Assembly (NCBI GenBank): GCA_027488115.1
Contig: JAIYCG010000044.1
Span: forward strand, 240,486 to 304,485
Origin: Comamonadaceae bacterium
Lineage (GTDB): Bacteria; Pseudomonadota; Gammaproteobacteria; Burkholderiales; Burkholderiaceae_C
DNA length: 64,000 nt
Reading direction: 5' to 3'
The notes beneath the pieces were generated by a model that was not told the DNA's origin, did no database searches, and worked only from the letters and a program-made list of their open reading frames with translations. Within the stretch, counting starts at the first letter, position 1, and every line of letters starts with the position of its first letter. This document shows positions 25,213 to 34,069 of the stretch, in pieces. Both the position numbers and the translations under genes were made by a program.

Positions 25213-26925
25213 TTAAAAACCACAAGTCTGTTTGAGAATGGCTTCAGCGTGAATTGCATTGCTTCCGCGCCAAGCCACAATTTGATCAGGTCTGATCAAT
25301 ACCAAATGGGCTTCGTAAAGTTGTGCCAATTCGCTTGAAGAATGCCTGACCACTTTCAGATCTAAACCGTGCTTTGCTGCGGCTTGAACAAATTTCTCTG
25401 TGTTTTCAGTTGCTTGACCCAAAACCAGTAGGGTCCATTCAAAATTGAAGCTGTCAAACAGAGAACTGCCATCGGGCATCCATGCGTGAGGGGGGCGTCC
25501 TCCTGGGCATGCACTGGGTGTGTAGGTGTTGGCAGCGTCCTCTGGCGCATGTGTGCCATCGGTCACAATGAGGGGGGACTGATCGTATCTGCCTCCGAAG
25601 GTAACGCCTGGAATGTTGAACTCTCGGCGCACATGGCCATTCAAATAATCAGAGGCAATGCTTCGAGCTTGTTCGCCCTCTGAGGTGGCCGCTTCTAGTT
25701 GGGGGTCTGCGTCAAACAGGCCAATAGAGTCGGCAAACTGGCGCGCATACGATGTGTTGCGAACGGCCAAAGGCTTTCGCTCCAACTCGTAACTGTCTAG
25801 AAGCTGTGGCTGTGCTGTTCCTTTGATGACAGCAGCCAACTTCCAGCCCAAATTGACAGCGTCCTCCACTGCCGTGTTGTAGCCCAAGCCGCCAGTGGGT
25901 GTGAACAAATGAACGGCATCACCGCCCAAAAACACATGCCCCTTTTGAAACGATTCGGCCACCAAGGCGTGGCCTGCCAGCCATGTGGCCATTGAAAGAA
26001 TTTCAATGTCGATGGCCTGCCCATAAGCCAGCGCAAAAAGTCGTTTGGCATCGTCAGAGGTGAGGGCTTCTGTGGCTGCATCGTCAGACATTTGGACATG
26101 AAAAGCAAACTCACTTTCGCCATCCACCGACATGATGAAAGCGCGAAGCTCGGGGTTCACGGCCACATACATCCAAGCTCTGTCGTTGACATTGCGTTCG
26201 TAGAACCGAGGTGCTTTGAGGTAAACGGCCAACATTTTGCCGCCCATGAAATTGCGCTTGAACCCTGTGGCTCCCCCCCATGGAATCTCAAGTTGATGAC
26301 GTATGAAGCTGCGTGCGCCATCAGCGCCAATGAGGTATTGCGCATGAACTTCGATTTTTTCAGAGGCCGCAGACTGGTTTGAATTTGATTCTGAGCCTCG
26401 TTCAATCAGGGCCTGTATAGGTTTGGACGAAGCGTTTTGATTGGAATGGCTGATGCCAGTTTGGTCTGTAAATGATGCGAGCTTCCATCCATAGCGGATG
26501 TCGTTGCTTGCAAATTGCTCTGCGTGCTTGCGTAGACAGACCTCAACAAATTTTTGCGAAACCCGATGTGGCAATTCGGCAGCACTCCATGACCCCGACA
26601 TGGCTTTGATGGCTTGAGGCGCGGCAGCAGCAGTAGGCAACCGAAGCCGGGCAAGCTCTATTCCGCTGAAGCGGGTGAGGTAGGCAATGTCTGTTGGATG
26701 GTGCGGTGGCAAGCCTTGCGCCCGAATTTCATTGGCAAAGCCCAGGCGCCTAAAGTGCTCCATGGTGCGTGCTTGCGTGGCATTGGCCTGCGGATTGAAA
26801 GCTGTACTGGGTTTGGGATCGACCAGCAGACAGCGGATGTTTCTTCTGCCCAACTCGTTGGCCAGCATGAGACCAAAGGGCCCACCTCCTGCAATGAGAA
26901 CGTCGGTTTCTATGGCGCTCGACAT
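25213..26925 (-). CDS. FAD-dependent aromatic hydroxylase-like monooxygenase
   Basis: This is a class A flavoprotein monooxygenase (phenol 2-hydroxylase/MhpA/TetX group) of 570 residues. It has a dinucleotide motif DVLIAGGGPFGLMLANELGRR near the N-terminus, the central GADGARSFIRHQL motif and the FAD-ribityl motif GDAVHLFTPTGGLGYNTAVE. A C-terminal thioredoxin-like region (from about 455) is typical of the phenol hydroxylase subgroup. The substrate is unknown. It begins 3 bases after the Bug receptor gene, so the two form an operon, probably for import and ring hydroxylation of an organic acid. Part of its internal sequence (SSKPIQALIERGSESNSNQSA, about 155-175) is a low-complexity insertion. 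Confidence 0.8.
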   Translation of the reverse strand: MSSAIETDVLIAGGGPFGLMLANELGRRNIRCLLVDPKPSTAFNPQANATQARTMEHFRRLGFANEIRAQGLPPHHPTDIAYLTRFSGIELARLRLPTAAAAPQAIKAMSGSWSAAELPHRVSQKFVEVCLRKHAEQFASNDIRYGWKLASFTDQTGISHSNQNASSKPIQALIERGSESNSNQSAASEKIEVHAQYLIGADGARSFIRHQLEIPWGGATGFKRNFMGGKMLAVYLKAPRFYERNVNDRAWMYVAVNPELRAFIMSVDGESEFAFHVQMSDDAATEALTSDDAKRLFALAYGQAIDIEILSMATWLAGHALVAESFQKGHVFLGGDAVHLFTPTGGLGYNTAVEDAVNLGWKLAAVIKGTAQPQLLDSYELERKPLAVRNTSYARQFADSIGLFDADPQLEAATSEGEQARSIASDYLNGHVRREFNIPGVTFGGRYDQSPLIVTDGTHAPEDAANTYTPSACPGGRPPHAWMPDGSSLFDSFNFEWTLLVLGQATENTEKFVQAAAKHGLDLKVVRHSSSELAQLYEAHLVLIRPDQIVAWRGSNAIHAEAILKQTCGF

Positions 26926-26927
26926 GC

Positions 26928-27908
26928 TTATTCGACAGAAATTTTGGCATCACGGATGACACGCGACCATTTGTCTGAATCGCGTTGGGTCCATGCCAGA
27001 ACTTCCTCGGGTGAGCCGGCTTGCAGCTCAGTGCCAGCCGCTTCAATTTTGGTCACCATGGCCGGATTTTTCAAGGCTTTGCCCAGCGATGTATTGATGA
27101 TGTCTACAGTGGCCTTGGGCGTGGCCAACGGTGCATACATGGCATACCACGTGGTGTATTCAAAGCCGGGCAGGGCCGAGCCAATCAAAGGCAATGATTT
27201 GGTGGCCGCTGACTTGCTGGGTGCTGTGGCCGCCAACACTTTGACCAAGCCTTTGTCGGCCAAACCTTGGAGCGATGGCAAGCTGCTGAACATGGCGCTG
27301 ACTTCGCCTGAAATTAAATCGTTCACAGCACCTGCACTGCCTTTGTAGGGCACGTGAATTACTTCTGTTTTAGAAAGTGCTTTGAACATTTCCATGCCCA
27401 AGTGCGCGGTGCCGCCAGTTCCAGCAGATGCAAAACTCACTTTGCCTGGATTGGCACGCGCATAGTCAATGAGCTCAGAAATATTTTTGACCGGCAGTTT
27501 GGCAGAAACGACCAACACGTGAGGGCCTGTTGAAATGGTGGACACGGGCTTGAGTTTGGCCACCAAATCTGCTCCCCCCTTTTTGCTGAGCATGGGTTGA
27601 AGCACCATGTTGCCAAAGGCCGCTAAGAGCAGGGTATGGCCATCGGGCTCTGCTCGGGCCACAACACCCAAAGCAGGAACACCCATGCCGCCGCCTTGGT
27701 TTTCTACTGTCACGGGTTGTTTGATATCAGCACTCAGAACCAAGGCCAATTCACGCGCGACCACGTCGGCAGGACCGCCTGCTGCATAGGGCACGATGAG
27801 TTTGATGGGTTTGGTGGGCCAATTTGTTGAAGGCTGGGCCATGCAAAGGGAACTGGCAGAAGCAATGAGTGCGCTCAGAAGGCAATTTCTGAATAAAGAG
27901 AAGAACAT
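26928..27908 (-). CDS. Bug-family tripartite tricarboxylate transporter receptor
   Basis: Bug proteins are periplasmic receptors that bind carboxylates and other small acids; they are very numerous in Burkholderiales. The product (326 residues from ATG at 27908) has a signal peptide cleaved after SLCMA, and the family signature WPTKPIKLIVPYAAGGPADVVARE. It also has KVSFASAGTGGTAHLGMEMF and VPYKGSAGAVNDLISGEV. No TctA/TctB membrane partners are nearby, as is usual for Bug genes. The frame extends to 27959, but the extra codons overlap the tRNA terminator. Confidence 0.9.
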   Translation of the reverse strand: MFFSLFRNCLLSALIASASSLCMAQPSTNWPTKPIKLIVPYAAGGPADVVARELALVLSADIKQPVTVENQGGGMGVPALGVVARAEPDGHTLLLAAFGNMVLQPMLSKKGGADLVAKLKPVSTISTGPHVLVVSAKLPVKNISELIDYARANPGKVSFASAGTGGTAHLGMEMFKALSKTEVIHVPYKGSAGAVNDLISGEVSAMFSSLPSLQGLADKGLVKVLAATAPSKSAATKSLPLIGSALPGFEYTTWYAMYAPLATPKATVDIINTSLGKALKNPAMVTKIEAAGTELQAGSPEEVLAWTQRDSDKWSRVIRDAKISVE

Positions 27909-27936
27909 GTCAAATCCTTTTAGAAGCACCAAACAT

Positions 27937-27966
27937 AAAAAAAGCCGTTGGAAAATCAACGGCTTT
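27937..27966 (-). terminator. Terminator of tRNA-Ser
   Basis: On the minus strand AAAGCCGTTG, a 6-base loop and CAACGGCTTT are followed by TTTT. The element lies directly after the tRNA and ahead of the Bug gene. Confidence 0.85.
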
Positions 27967-27974
27967 AGGGCATT

Positions 27975-28062
27975 TGGCGGAAGCGGTGAGATTCGAACTC
28001 ACGGACCCTTTCGAGTCGCCGGTTTTCAAGACCGGTGCAATCGACCACTCTGCCACACTTCC
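27975..28062 (-). tRNA. tRNA-Ser (anticodon UGA)
   Basis: The minus strand reads GGAAGTGTGGCAGAGTGG at the 5' end and closes with GTTCGAATCTCACCGCTTCC, G and an encoded CCA. The acceptor stem pairs 7 bp (GGAAGTG with CGCTTCC, one G-T pair). The anticodon loop is CTTGAAA, giving anticodon TGA, which reads UCA. The extended variable arm typical of tRNA-Ser is present (CGACTCGAAAGGGTC region). A strong terminator follows. The length of 88 includes CCA. Confidence 0.95.
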
Positions 28063-28147
28063 TGCGGTGGGATTGTAACCTTGTTCTCAGTCCAAAAAGG
28101 CGGCGCGTGGCTGAAGCGGCCGAAATTAATGTTGATCTGACCCCAAT

Positions 28148-28804
28148 TTAGTTGACGAGCATGCCTTGGGTTTCGATGTAGGCGATGACTTCGGCCAGGC
28201 CGGTTTGGGTTTTGAGGTTGGTCATGACGAAGGGTTTGAGGCCCTTGGCATTGGTGCGCATGCGGGTGGTGTCGGCGTGCATCACTTCGAGGTCGGCGCC
28301 TACGTAAGGGGCCAGGTCGGTTTTGTTGATGACGAAGAGGTCACTTTTGGTGATGCCGGGGCCGCCTTTGCGGGGTATTTTTTCACCAGCTGCCACGTCA
28401 ATCACGTAGATGGTGAGGTCGGACAGTTCGGGGCTGAAGGTGGCAGCCAAGTTGTCGCCACCGCTTTCGACAAACACCACATCGGCGTTGGGAAACTTTT
28501 CCAACATGCGGTCGATGGCTTCTAGGTTGATGGAGGCATCTTCGCGAATGGCGGTGTGGGGGCAACCACCCGTTTCGACGCCCATGATGCGATCGGCATC
28601 CAGCGCGCCACTGACGGTGAGCAAGCGCTGGTCTTCTTTGGTGTAGATGTCGTTGGTGATGGCCACCAAGTCCCATTTTGAGCGCATGCTTTTGCACAGC
28701 ATTTCAAGCAGTGTGGTTTTGCCAGAGCCCACGGGGCCGCCAATGCCCACGCGAAGAGGTGGCAGTTTTTTGGTGCGGTTGGGAATGTGGTGCAGTACGG
28801 TCAT
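28148..28804 (-). CDS. ureG: Urease accessory GTPase UreG
   Basis: UreG is a SIMIBI-class GTPase that hydrolyses GTP during nickel insertion into urease. The 218-residue product has P-loop [15 protein letters not shown] (about 21-35), the CPH metal-binding motif in [25 protein letters not shown] and the [13 protein letters not shown] guanine motif. Its ATG overlaps the ureF stop by 4 bases. It is the last gene of ureABCEFG. Confidence 0.96.
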   Translation of the reverse strand: MTVLHHIPNRTKKLPPLRVGIGGPVGSGKTTLLEMLCKSMRSKWDLVAITNDIYTKEDQRLLTVSGALDADRIMGVETGGCPHTAIREDASINLEAIDRMLEKFPNADVVFVESGGDNLAATFSPELSDLTIYVIDVAAGEKIPRKGGPGITKSDLFVINKTDLAPYVGADLEVMHADTTRMRTNAKGLKPFVMTNLKTQTGLAEVIAYIETQGMLVN

Positions 28805-29475
28805 GATCTAAAGAGTCGAGAGTATTGGGTTTCGTGTCTGGCGGACATGACGGCCAGCATGGGGCAAAAAGCTTGACGATCTTCATCGCTTAGGCCTATG
28901 GCGTGTTGCACAGCTTGGGGAATTTCGTGGGCTAAACGTGCCAGTATTTTTTGACCAGACACCTGGCCCAGGGGCACAGCTTTGAGGGCAGCTTGCGTCA
29001 TGTTTTCGGCCCAGCCGAAGGCATAGGCTTGAAGTGCGCTTTGAAGCGGCGCATTGGCTAAAGACAAAGCCAAGGACATGGCAACAGGGTAGGTGGGACG
29101 GAGCTCGCTACAAAGTGCAAGGGCTTGAGGACTGGCTTTGTTTTGAATTCGCAACCAATCTAAAAGTGAGCGCCCCATTTGCTCTGTTTGCAAGCGCATT
29201 TCGTGTGTTTCGCGGGTGGTATGAACCCACTGGCTTAAATATTTCAAGCGCGCTGTGTGCATGGCTTGCCAAGCGGGAATGGCTTGCGCCATGAGAGCCA
29301 TGTCGCCCCGAGCTTGAGACAAATGAAGTTGATCTGCTAACCACTCTGCGCATGAAGCTTCATCATGAACGAGTTCATGGTCAATGGCTGCTTCAAGGGC
29401 TTCGGAATACGAAAAACCGCCCACTGGCAAAGCAGGCGAGGCTAACCAAATGAGTTGAAGCAGCTCAGTGGCCAT
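28801..29475 (-). CDS. ureF: Urease accessory protein UreF
   Basis: UreF is an all-helical GTPase-regulating chaperone that forms a complex with UreD and UreG. The 224-residue product from ATG at 29475 ([21 protein letters not shown]) has [15 protein letters not shown], typical for the family. The start overlaps the ureE end by 11 bases. A longer frame to 29538 would add 21 residues not seen in homologues. The C-terminus ([17 protein letters not shown]) is conserved. Confidence 0.92.
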   Translation of the reverse strand: MATELLQLIWLASPALPVGGFSYSEALEAAIDHELVHDEASCAEWLADQLHLSQARGDMALMAQAIPAWQAMHTARLKYLSQWVHTTRETHEMRLQTEQMGRSLLDWLRIQNKASPQALALCSELRPTYPVAMSLALSLANAPLQSALQAYAFGWAENMTQAALKAVPLGQVSGQKILARLAHEIPQAVQHAIGLSDEDRQAFCPMLAVMSARHETQYSRLFRS

Positions 29476-29953
29476 GGCTATGCCCCGAGCCCCCATGGTG
29501 TGAACCGTAAGCGCCACTTTCAGGTTCAAACGATTCATCTACGGTGTTCACAATAAGGTGCATTGATCTGAGCATGTCGGCCAGTACTGAATCGGGCTCA
29601 ATCTTCAAATGATCTGGCTTGAGTTCAATGGGCACATGCCGATTACCCAAGTGATAAGCTGCCCGTGTCAGGTCAAAAGGCGAGCCATGGGCTGTACACG
29701 CGGTAATTCGCAAAAGGGTTTGCTTCGCTGCTTCCACCTTGACCAAGCTGCCATCGTCCGCCACCAACACATCGCCACCGCGCACCACATGGCCGCGCTG
29801 CAAAAACACAGACAAAACGCGACCCGTTGAATCGGTGACTTGAAAACGGCTTTTTTGTCGCACGTCCCAATCCAAAGAAATAAAGGGAGCGCGTTTGATC
29901 AAGGCTTGCGCCAGACCTTGGCCACCAGAAATTAATTTAGTGCAAGTGAGCAT
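29465..29953 (-). CDS. ureE: Urease accessory nickel chaperone UreE
   Basis: UreE delivers nickel to the urease apoprotein. The 162-residue product has an N-terminal peptide-binding domain (about 1-75), then the metal-binding domain with [23 protein letters not shown] (conserved His in YHLGNRH). A His/Gly/Ser-rich tail ([13 protein letters not shown]) binds extra nickel. It overlaps ureF and lies 42 bases after ureC. Confidence 0.93.
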   Translation of the reverse strand: MLTCTKLISGGQGLAQALIKRAPFISLDWDVRQKSRFQVTDSTGRVLSVFLQRGHVVRGGDVLVADDGSLVKVEAAKQTLLRITACTAHGSPFDLTRAAYHLGNRHVPIELKPDHLKIEPDSVLADMLRSMHLIVNTVDESFEPESGAYGSHHGGSGHSHGH

Positions 29954-29995
29954 TCAGCCATTCAAACATTCAAAAAACATTTCATTGTGTGTTGC

Positions 29996-31738
29996 TTAGA
30001 ACAAAAAGTAACGTTGGGTCATGGGCAAACTCACCGCAGGTTCGCAAGTTAACAACAAGCCGTCGGCCCGCACTGCATAGGTTTGCGCATCCACTTCCAT
30101 TTTAGGGGTGTAGTCATTGAGAATCATGTGGCGCTTGCCCACACCGCGAATGCCTTTGACAGCCGACAATGTTTTTTGCAAGCCATACTTTTGACCAATC
30201 CCTGCCGCAAGTCCTGCTTGCGAGACAAAGGTGAGCGAGCCTCGTGCCAATGCGCCGCCATAGCTTCCGAACATGGGGCGGTAGTGCACCGGTTGGGGCG
30301 TTGGAATAGATGCGTTGGGGTCGCCCATGGCAGCCATCGCAATAAAGCCACCTTTCAAAATGACGGCGGGCTTGACGCCAAAGAAGGCGGGTTTCCAAAT
30401 GACCAAGTCGGCCCATTTGCCCACTTCAATGCTACCCACTTCGTGGCTGATACCGTGCGCAATGGCTGGGTTGATACACAGTTTGGCAATGTAGCGTTTG
30501 ACACGGGCGTTGTCGTTGCGATTGGTGTCGCCTGGCAACTTGCCGCGCTGTACTTTCATTTTGTGTGCGGTTTGCCAGCATCGCAATATCACTTCACCCA
30601 CGCGGCCCATGGCTTGGCTGTCTGAGCTGAACATGCTGATGGCACCGAGGTCATGCAAGATGTCTTCGGCTGCAATGGTTTCTTTGCGAATACGGCTTTC
30701 CGCAAAGGCCAGGTCCTCGGGAATGGAGGGGTCAAGGTGATGGCACACCATCAGCATGTCAACGTGTTCGTCTAGCGTGTTGATGGTGTAGGGCCGGGTG
30801 GGGTTGGTCGATGACGGCAGCACATTGGCTTCGCCCACGACCTTCAAAATGTCTGGGGCATGTCCGCCGCCTGCGCCTTCTGTGTGGAAGGTGTGAATGG
30901 TGCGGCCTTTGAAGGCTGCCACCGTATCTTCCACAAAACCAGACTCGTTCAGGGTGTCTGTGTGAATGGCAACTTGTGTGTCTGTTTCTTCCGCTACGTT
31001 CAAACAATTGTCGATGGCGGCTGGGGTGGTGCCCCAGTCTTCGTGAAGCTTCAGGCCAATGGCGCCAGCATTGATTTGCTCGTGCAAAGCGCCTGGCAAT
31101 GCGGCGTTGCCCTTGCCCAAGAAACCCAAGTTCATGGGGAAGGCATCGGCCGCCTGCATCATGCGCTCAATGTTCCAAGCACCTGGTGTGCAGGTGGTGG
31201 CAAAGGTACCCGTTGCAGGCCCAGTGCCGCCGCCAATCATGGTGGTGATACCGCTGGCCAAAGCCTCTTCAATTTGTTGGGGGGCAATGAAGTGGATGTG
31301 GGTGTCAATACCACCGGCAGTCACGATGTTGCCTTCACAACTGATCACCTCAGTGCCGGGGCCAATGACGATGTCAATGCCAGGTTGTGTATCGGGGTTG
31401 CCCGCTTTGCCAATGGCCACAATGCGACCATCTTTCAAACCAATGTCGGCCTTCACCACGCCCCAGTGATCGATGATCAAAGCGTTGGTCATCACGGTGT
31501 CCACTGCGCCTCCGCCTTGAGGGCCAGAGCCCGAGCCATCGCGTGTTCGCTGCGATTGCGACATGCCGTCGCGAATTGTTTTGCCACCGCCAAACTTGGC
31601 TTCTTCACCATAACCACCCGCTAACAACGTGAAGTCTTTCTCAACTTCTACAATCAAATCGGTGTCGGCCAATCGAACACGATCACCCACGGTAGGGCCA
31701 AACATCTCTGCATAAGCGCGTTTGCCAATGGTTGCCAT
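29996..31738 (-). CDS. ureC: Urease catalytic subunit UreC (alpha)
   Basis: UreC holds the dinickel centre that hydrolyses urea to ammonia and carbamate. The 580-residue product has nickel ligands in GGIDTHIHF (His147, His149), the carbamylated lysine in [10 protein letters not shown] (Lys230), [28 protein letters not shown] and the catalytic region MVCHHLDP and SSDSQAMGR. Numbering runs about 13 ahead of Klebsiella urease because of a Gly/Ser-rich insertion near residues 64-77 ([14 protein letters not shown]). The core is otherwise intact. Start and spacing to ureB (2 bases) are as expected. Confidence 0.97.
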   Translation of the reverse strand: MATIGKRAYAEMFGPTVGDRVRLADTDLIVEVEKDFTLLAGGYGEEAKFGGGKTIRDGMSQSQRTRDGSGSGPQGGGAVDTVMTNALIIDHWGVVKADIGLKDGRIVAIGKAGNPDTQPGIDIVIGPGTEVISCEGNIVTAGGIDTHIHFIAPQQIEEALASGITTMIGGGTGPATGTFATTCTPGAWNIERMMQAADAFPMNLGFLGKGNAALPGALHEQINAGAIGLKLHEDWGTTPAAIDNCLNVAEETDTQVAIHTDTLNESGFVEDTVAAFKGRTIHTFHTEGAGGGHAPDILKVVGEANVLPSSTNPTRPYTINTLDEHVDMLMVCHHLDPSIPEDLAFAESRIRKETIAAEDILHDLGAISMFSSDSQAMGRVGEVILRCWQTAHKMKVQRGKLPGDTNRNDNARVKRYIAKLCINPAIAHGISHEVGSIEVGKWADLVIWKPAFFGVKPAVILKGGFIAMAAMGDPNASIPTPQPVHYRPMFGSYGGALARGSLTFVSQAGLAAGIGQKYGLQKTLSAVKGIRGVGKRHMILNDYTPKMEVDAQTYAVRADGLLLTCEPAVSLPMTQRYFLF

Positions 31739-31740
31739 GA

Positions 31741-32076
31741 TCAGTTTCCTTTCGCTTGTGCGATGGGTGTTGGCAGTGCGCCGTTGACGAGCGCTCTGAA
31801 CCCATAGACTTCGCGCTTGCCGCTGTAATCCACCAACTCAACCGTCCGTTGCTGGCCAGGCTCGAATCGAACAGCGGTCCCTGCTGCAATGTTCAAGCGC
31901 ATGCCATTGGCGGCTTCTCGGTCAAACAAGAGGGCGCTGTTGGTCTCTGCAAAGTGATAGTGCGAGCCCACTTGAATGGGTCGATCGCCGCCGTTTTGAA
32001 CCACCAAGCTTAGGGTTCTTCGGCCCGGGTTGAGCGTGTGCACGCCCTCGTCTGTGATGAGTTCGCCGGGAATCAT
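31741..32076 (-). CDS. ureB: Urease beta subunit UreB
   Basis: UreB is the small structural subunit of the (UreABC)3 enzyme. The 111-residue product starts [19 protein letters not shown] and has [20 protein letters not shown] and the GFRALVNG segment. Its ATG lies 8 bases after the ureA stop, and ureC starts 2 bases after its own stop. Confidence 0.96.
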   Translation of the reverse strand: MIPGELITDEGVHTLNPGRRTLSLVVQNGGDRPIQVGSHYHFAETNSALLFDREAANGMRLNIAAGTAVRFEPGQQRTVELVDYSGKREVYGFRALVNGALPTPIAQAKGN

Positions 32077-32084
32077 GAGCGTCC

Positions 32085-32387
32085 TTAAACAATGGGTTGA
32101 TGCACGGTGACCAGTTTGGTGCCGTCTGGAAAAGTGGCCTCGACTTGAATGTCGGGAATCATTTCTGCGATGCCGTCCATCACATCTGCACGCGTGAGCA
32201 GGGAGCGCCCTTCACTCATCAATTGCGCCACCGTTTTGCCATCGCGAGCGCCCTCCATGACTGCGGCACTGATGTAGGCCACAGCCTCGGGGTAGTTCAG
32301 CTTAAGGCCTCGGGCTTTTCGCCGTTCAGCCAACAGGCCAGCGGTGAATATCAGTAGTTTGTCTTTTTCGCGGGGTGTGAGTTCCAT
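32085..32387 (-). CDS. ureA: Urease gamma subunit UreA
   Basis: UreA is the smallest structural subunit. The 100-residue product has [39 protein letters not shown] and [24 protein letters not shown], all typical. It is the first gene of ureABCEFG; a Shine-Dalgarno-like AAAGAG lies upstream. Its promoter lies in the 335-bp region shared with urtA. Confidence 0.97.
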   Translation of the reverse strand: MELTPREKDKLLIFTAGLLAERRKARGLKLNYPEAVAYISAAVMEGARDGKTVAQLMSEGRSLLTRADVMDGIAEMIPDIQVEATFPDGTKLVTVHQPIV

Positions 32388-32466
32388 GGTGCACTCTTTA
32401 GAAAATCAGATTCAAGCTTAACTCAAGCAACTAGCATGCCCCAAGAAATTCTGAAAGCTAAGTCTC

Positions 32467-32481
32467 GCACCGCAATTGTGC
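32467..32481 (+). promoter_or_regulatory. NtrC-like binding site
   Basis: GCACCGCAATTGTGC matches the NtrC consensus GCACY-N5-RGTGC except for one base (T for R). It lies about 158 bases upstream of the -24/-12 promoter of urtA, a usual enhancer distance. It implies nitrogen-limitation control of urea uptake. Confidence 0.55.
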
Positions 32482-32638
32482 GGGTCGTTTTTGGTGCAAA
32501 TCTCATGGGTGTGCACAAAATTGGGTCACTCAGGGCGATGTCCCGTGCATGTCACTTGATGTGCTCTAGGTATTAAGTTTAAAAATTTAGAAGCCAATTA
32601 TTTTTGTTCTCTCTGAAACCAAGGGAAAGACAAAGAGT

Positions 32639-32654
32639 TGGCACAGCCCTTGCA
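32639..32654 (+). promoter_or_regulatory. Sigma-54 promoter of urtA
   Basis: TGGCACAGCCCTTGCA carries the invariant GG and GC of the -24 and -12 elements exactly 10 bases apart. It matches the consensus TGGCAC-N5-TTGC. Predicted transcription starts about 58 bases before the urtA ATG. Confidence 0.8.
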
Positions 32655-32722
32655 GAAGGTGATGCAGCGTTGCAGTTCTTCGCTTGTTTTCAAACCTTCT
32701 TTAATTTGATTGGAGTGCTCTT

Positions 32723-33997
32723 ATGTTGAATCGTCGTGGCAATCTCAAAGCCTTGGCCCTTGCATCTGCCCTGGTTGCAGGTGGCTTGTCCTTTTCTGTA
32801 CAAGCTCAAACTTCTAACACCATCAAAGTGGGCATCTTGCACAGTTTGTCTGGCACCATGGCTATTTCTGAAACCGTGTTGAAAGACACCGTGTTGATGG
32901 CCATCGATGAGATCAACGCCAAAGGCGGTGTGTTGGGCAAGAAGCTCGAACCCGTGGTGGTTGACCCCGCTTCCAACTGGCCTTTGTTTGCTGAAAAAAC
33001 CAAGCAACTCTTGGGTCAAGACAAAGTGTCCGTGATTTTCGGTTGCTGGACTTCTGTGTCACGCAAGTCTGTATTGCCAGTGGTCGAAGAGATGAATGGT
33101 TTGTTGTTCTACCCCGTGCAATACGAAGGTGAAGAACTCTCCAAAAACGTGTTCTACACAGGTGCTGCACCTAACCAACAAGCCATTCCCGCTGTTGACT
33201 ATTTGATGAGCAAAGATGGTGGCTCTGCCAAGCGTTGGGTCTTGCTCGGTACCGACTATGTCTACCCCCGCACCACCAACAAAATTTTGCGTGCTTACCT
33301 GAAAAGCAAAGGCGTGAAAGATTCCGATATTGACGAAAAATACACACCCTTCGGTCACGCTGACTATCAAACCATTGTGGCTGACATCAAGAAATTCTCA
33401 GCGGGTGGTAAAACCGCTGTGGTGTCGACCATCAACGGTGACTCCAACGTGCCTTTCTACAAGGAATTGGGCAACGCTGGCTTGAAGGCCAAAGACGTGC
33501 CAGTGGTGGCTTTCTCTGTGGGTGAAGAAGAACTTCGCGGCGTGGACACCAAGCCATTGGTCGGTCACTTGGCTGCATGGAACTACTTCATGAGCATCAA
33601 GAACCCTGCCAACGATGAGTTCACAAAGAAGTGGGCTGCTTATGCCAAGGCCAAGAACATTGCCGGTCACAAAGACAAGCCTTTGACCAACGACCCGATG
33701 GAAGCCACCTACATTGGTATCAACATGTGGAAACAAGCAGTTGAGAAGGCAAAGTCTACCGATACGGACAAAGTGATTGCAGCCATGGCCGGCCAAACCT
33801 TCACCGCGCCAAGCGGCATCACATCCAAAATGGATGAGAAAAACCACCACTTGCACAAGTCAGTGTTCATTGGCGAAATCAAAGCCGACGGCCAGTTCAA
33901 TGTGGTTTGGAAAACACCAGGTCCTGTCAAAGCCAAGCCATGGAGCCCTTACATTCCAGGCAATGACACGAAGCCTGACGAACCCGCTAAGAAGTAA
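32723..33997 (+). CDS. urtA: Urea ABC transporter substrate-binding protein UrtA
   Basis: UrtA binds urea in the periplasm with high affinity. The 424-residue product has a signal peptide ending after SVQAQ and a type I periplasmic binding fold beginning TIKVGILHSLSGTMAISE. Motifs include VIFGCWTSVSRKSVLPV and LLFYPVQYEGEE, which are characteristic of urea-type receptors, and MEATYIGINMWKQAVEKA. It is the first gene of urtABCDE, placed after the sigma-54 promoter, with a GGAG ribosome site. A terminator hairpin follows it. Confidence 0.93.
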   Translation: MLNRRGNLKALALASALVAGGLSFSVQAQTSNTIKVGILHSLSGTMAISETVLKDTVLMAIDEINAKGGVLGKKLEPVVVDPASNWPLFAEKTKQLLGQDKVSVIFGCWTSVSRKSVLPVVEEMNGLLFYPVQYEGEELSKNVFYTGAAPNQQAIPAVDYLMSKDGGSAKRWVLLGTDYVYPRTTNKILRAYLKSKGVKDSDIDEKYTPFGHADYQTIVADIKKFSAGGKTAVVSTINGDSNVPFYKELGNAGLKAKDVPVVAFSVGEEELRGVDTKPLVGHLAAWNYFMSIKNPANDEFTKKWAAYAKAKNIAGHKDKPLTNDPMEATYIGINMWKQAVEKAKSTDTDKVIAAMAGQTFTAPSGITSKMDEKNHHLHKSVFIGEIKADGQFNVVWKTPGPVKAKPWSPYIPGNDTKPDEPAKK

Positions 33998-34015
33998 TTT
34001 TTGAAGCTCGTCCTA

Positions 34016-34048
34016 GAGGAAGGACGACTTCGTCCTTCCTCTTTTTTT
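34016..34048 (+). terminator. Attenuating terminator between urtA and urtB
   Basis: GAGGAAGGACGA pairs with CGTCCTTCCTC around a short loop and is followed by seven T. It is a strong Rho-independent terminator inside the operon. It lets the receptor be made in excess over the membrane parts. Confidence 0.85.
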
Positions 34049-34069
34049 GGTTGTCTCACAGACGAAAAA

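Larger units (their letters stand above)
32388..32722 (+). other. Divergent ureA/urtA control region
   Basis: The 335 bases between ureA and urtA hold no gene. On the plus strand there is an NtrC-like site at 32467-32481, a sigma-54 promoter at 32639-32654, and an AT-rich stretch (32570-32610) between them suited to bending. The half-site TTGGTGC and GTGCAC occur near 32510-32535. I saw no clear minus-strand promoter of sigma-54 type for ureA. Confidence 0.7.

Noticed and set aside
27975..28062. Genomic island at tRNA-Ser
   Set aside because: No integrase gene and no repeat of the tRNA 3' end was seen in the window.
28110..28150. ATTAATGTTGATCTGACCCC-like stretch between tRNA-Ser and ureG
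   Set aside because: It resembles scattered repeat remnants I have seen near transposase scars, but only one copy is present here and there are no flanking repeats.
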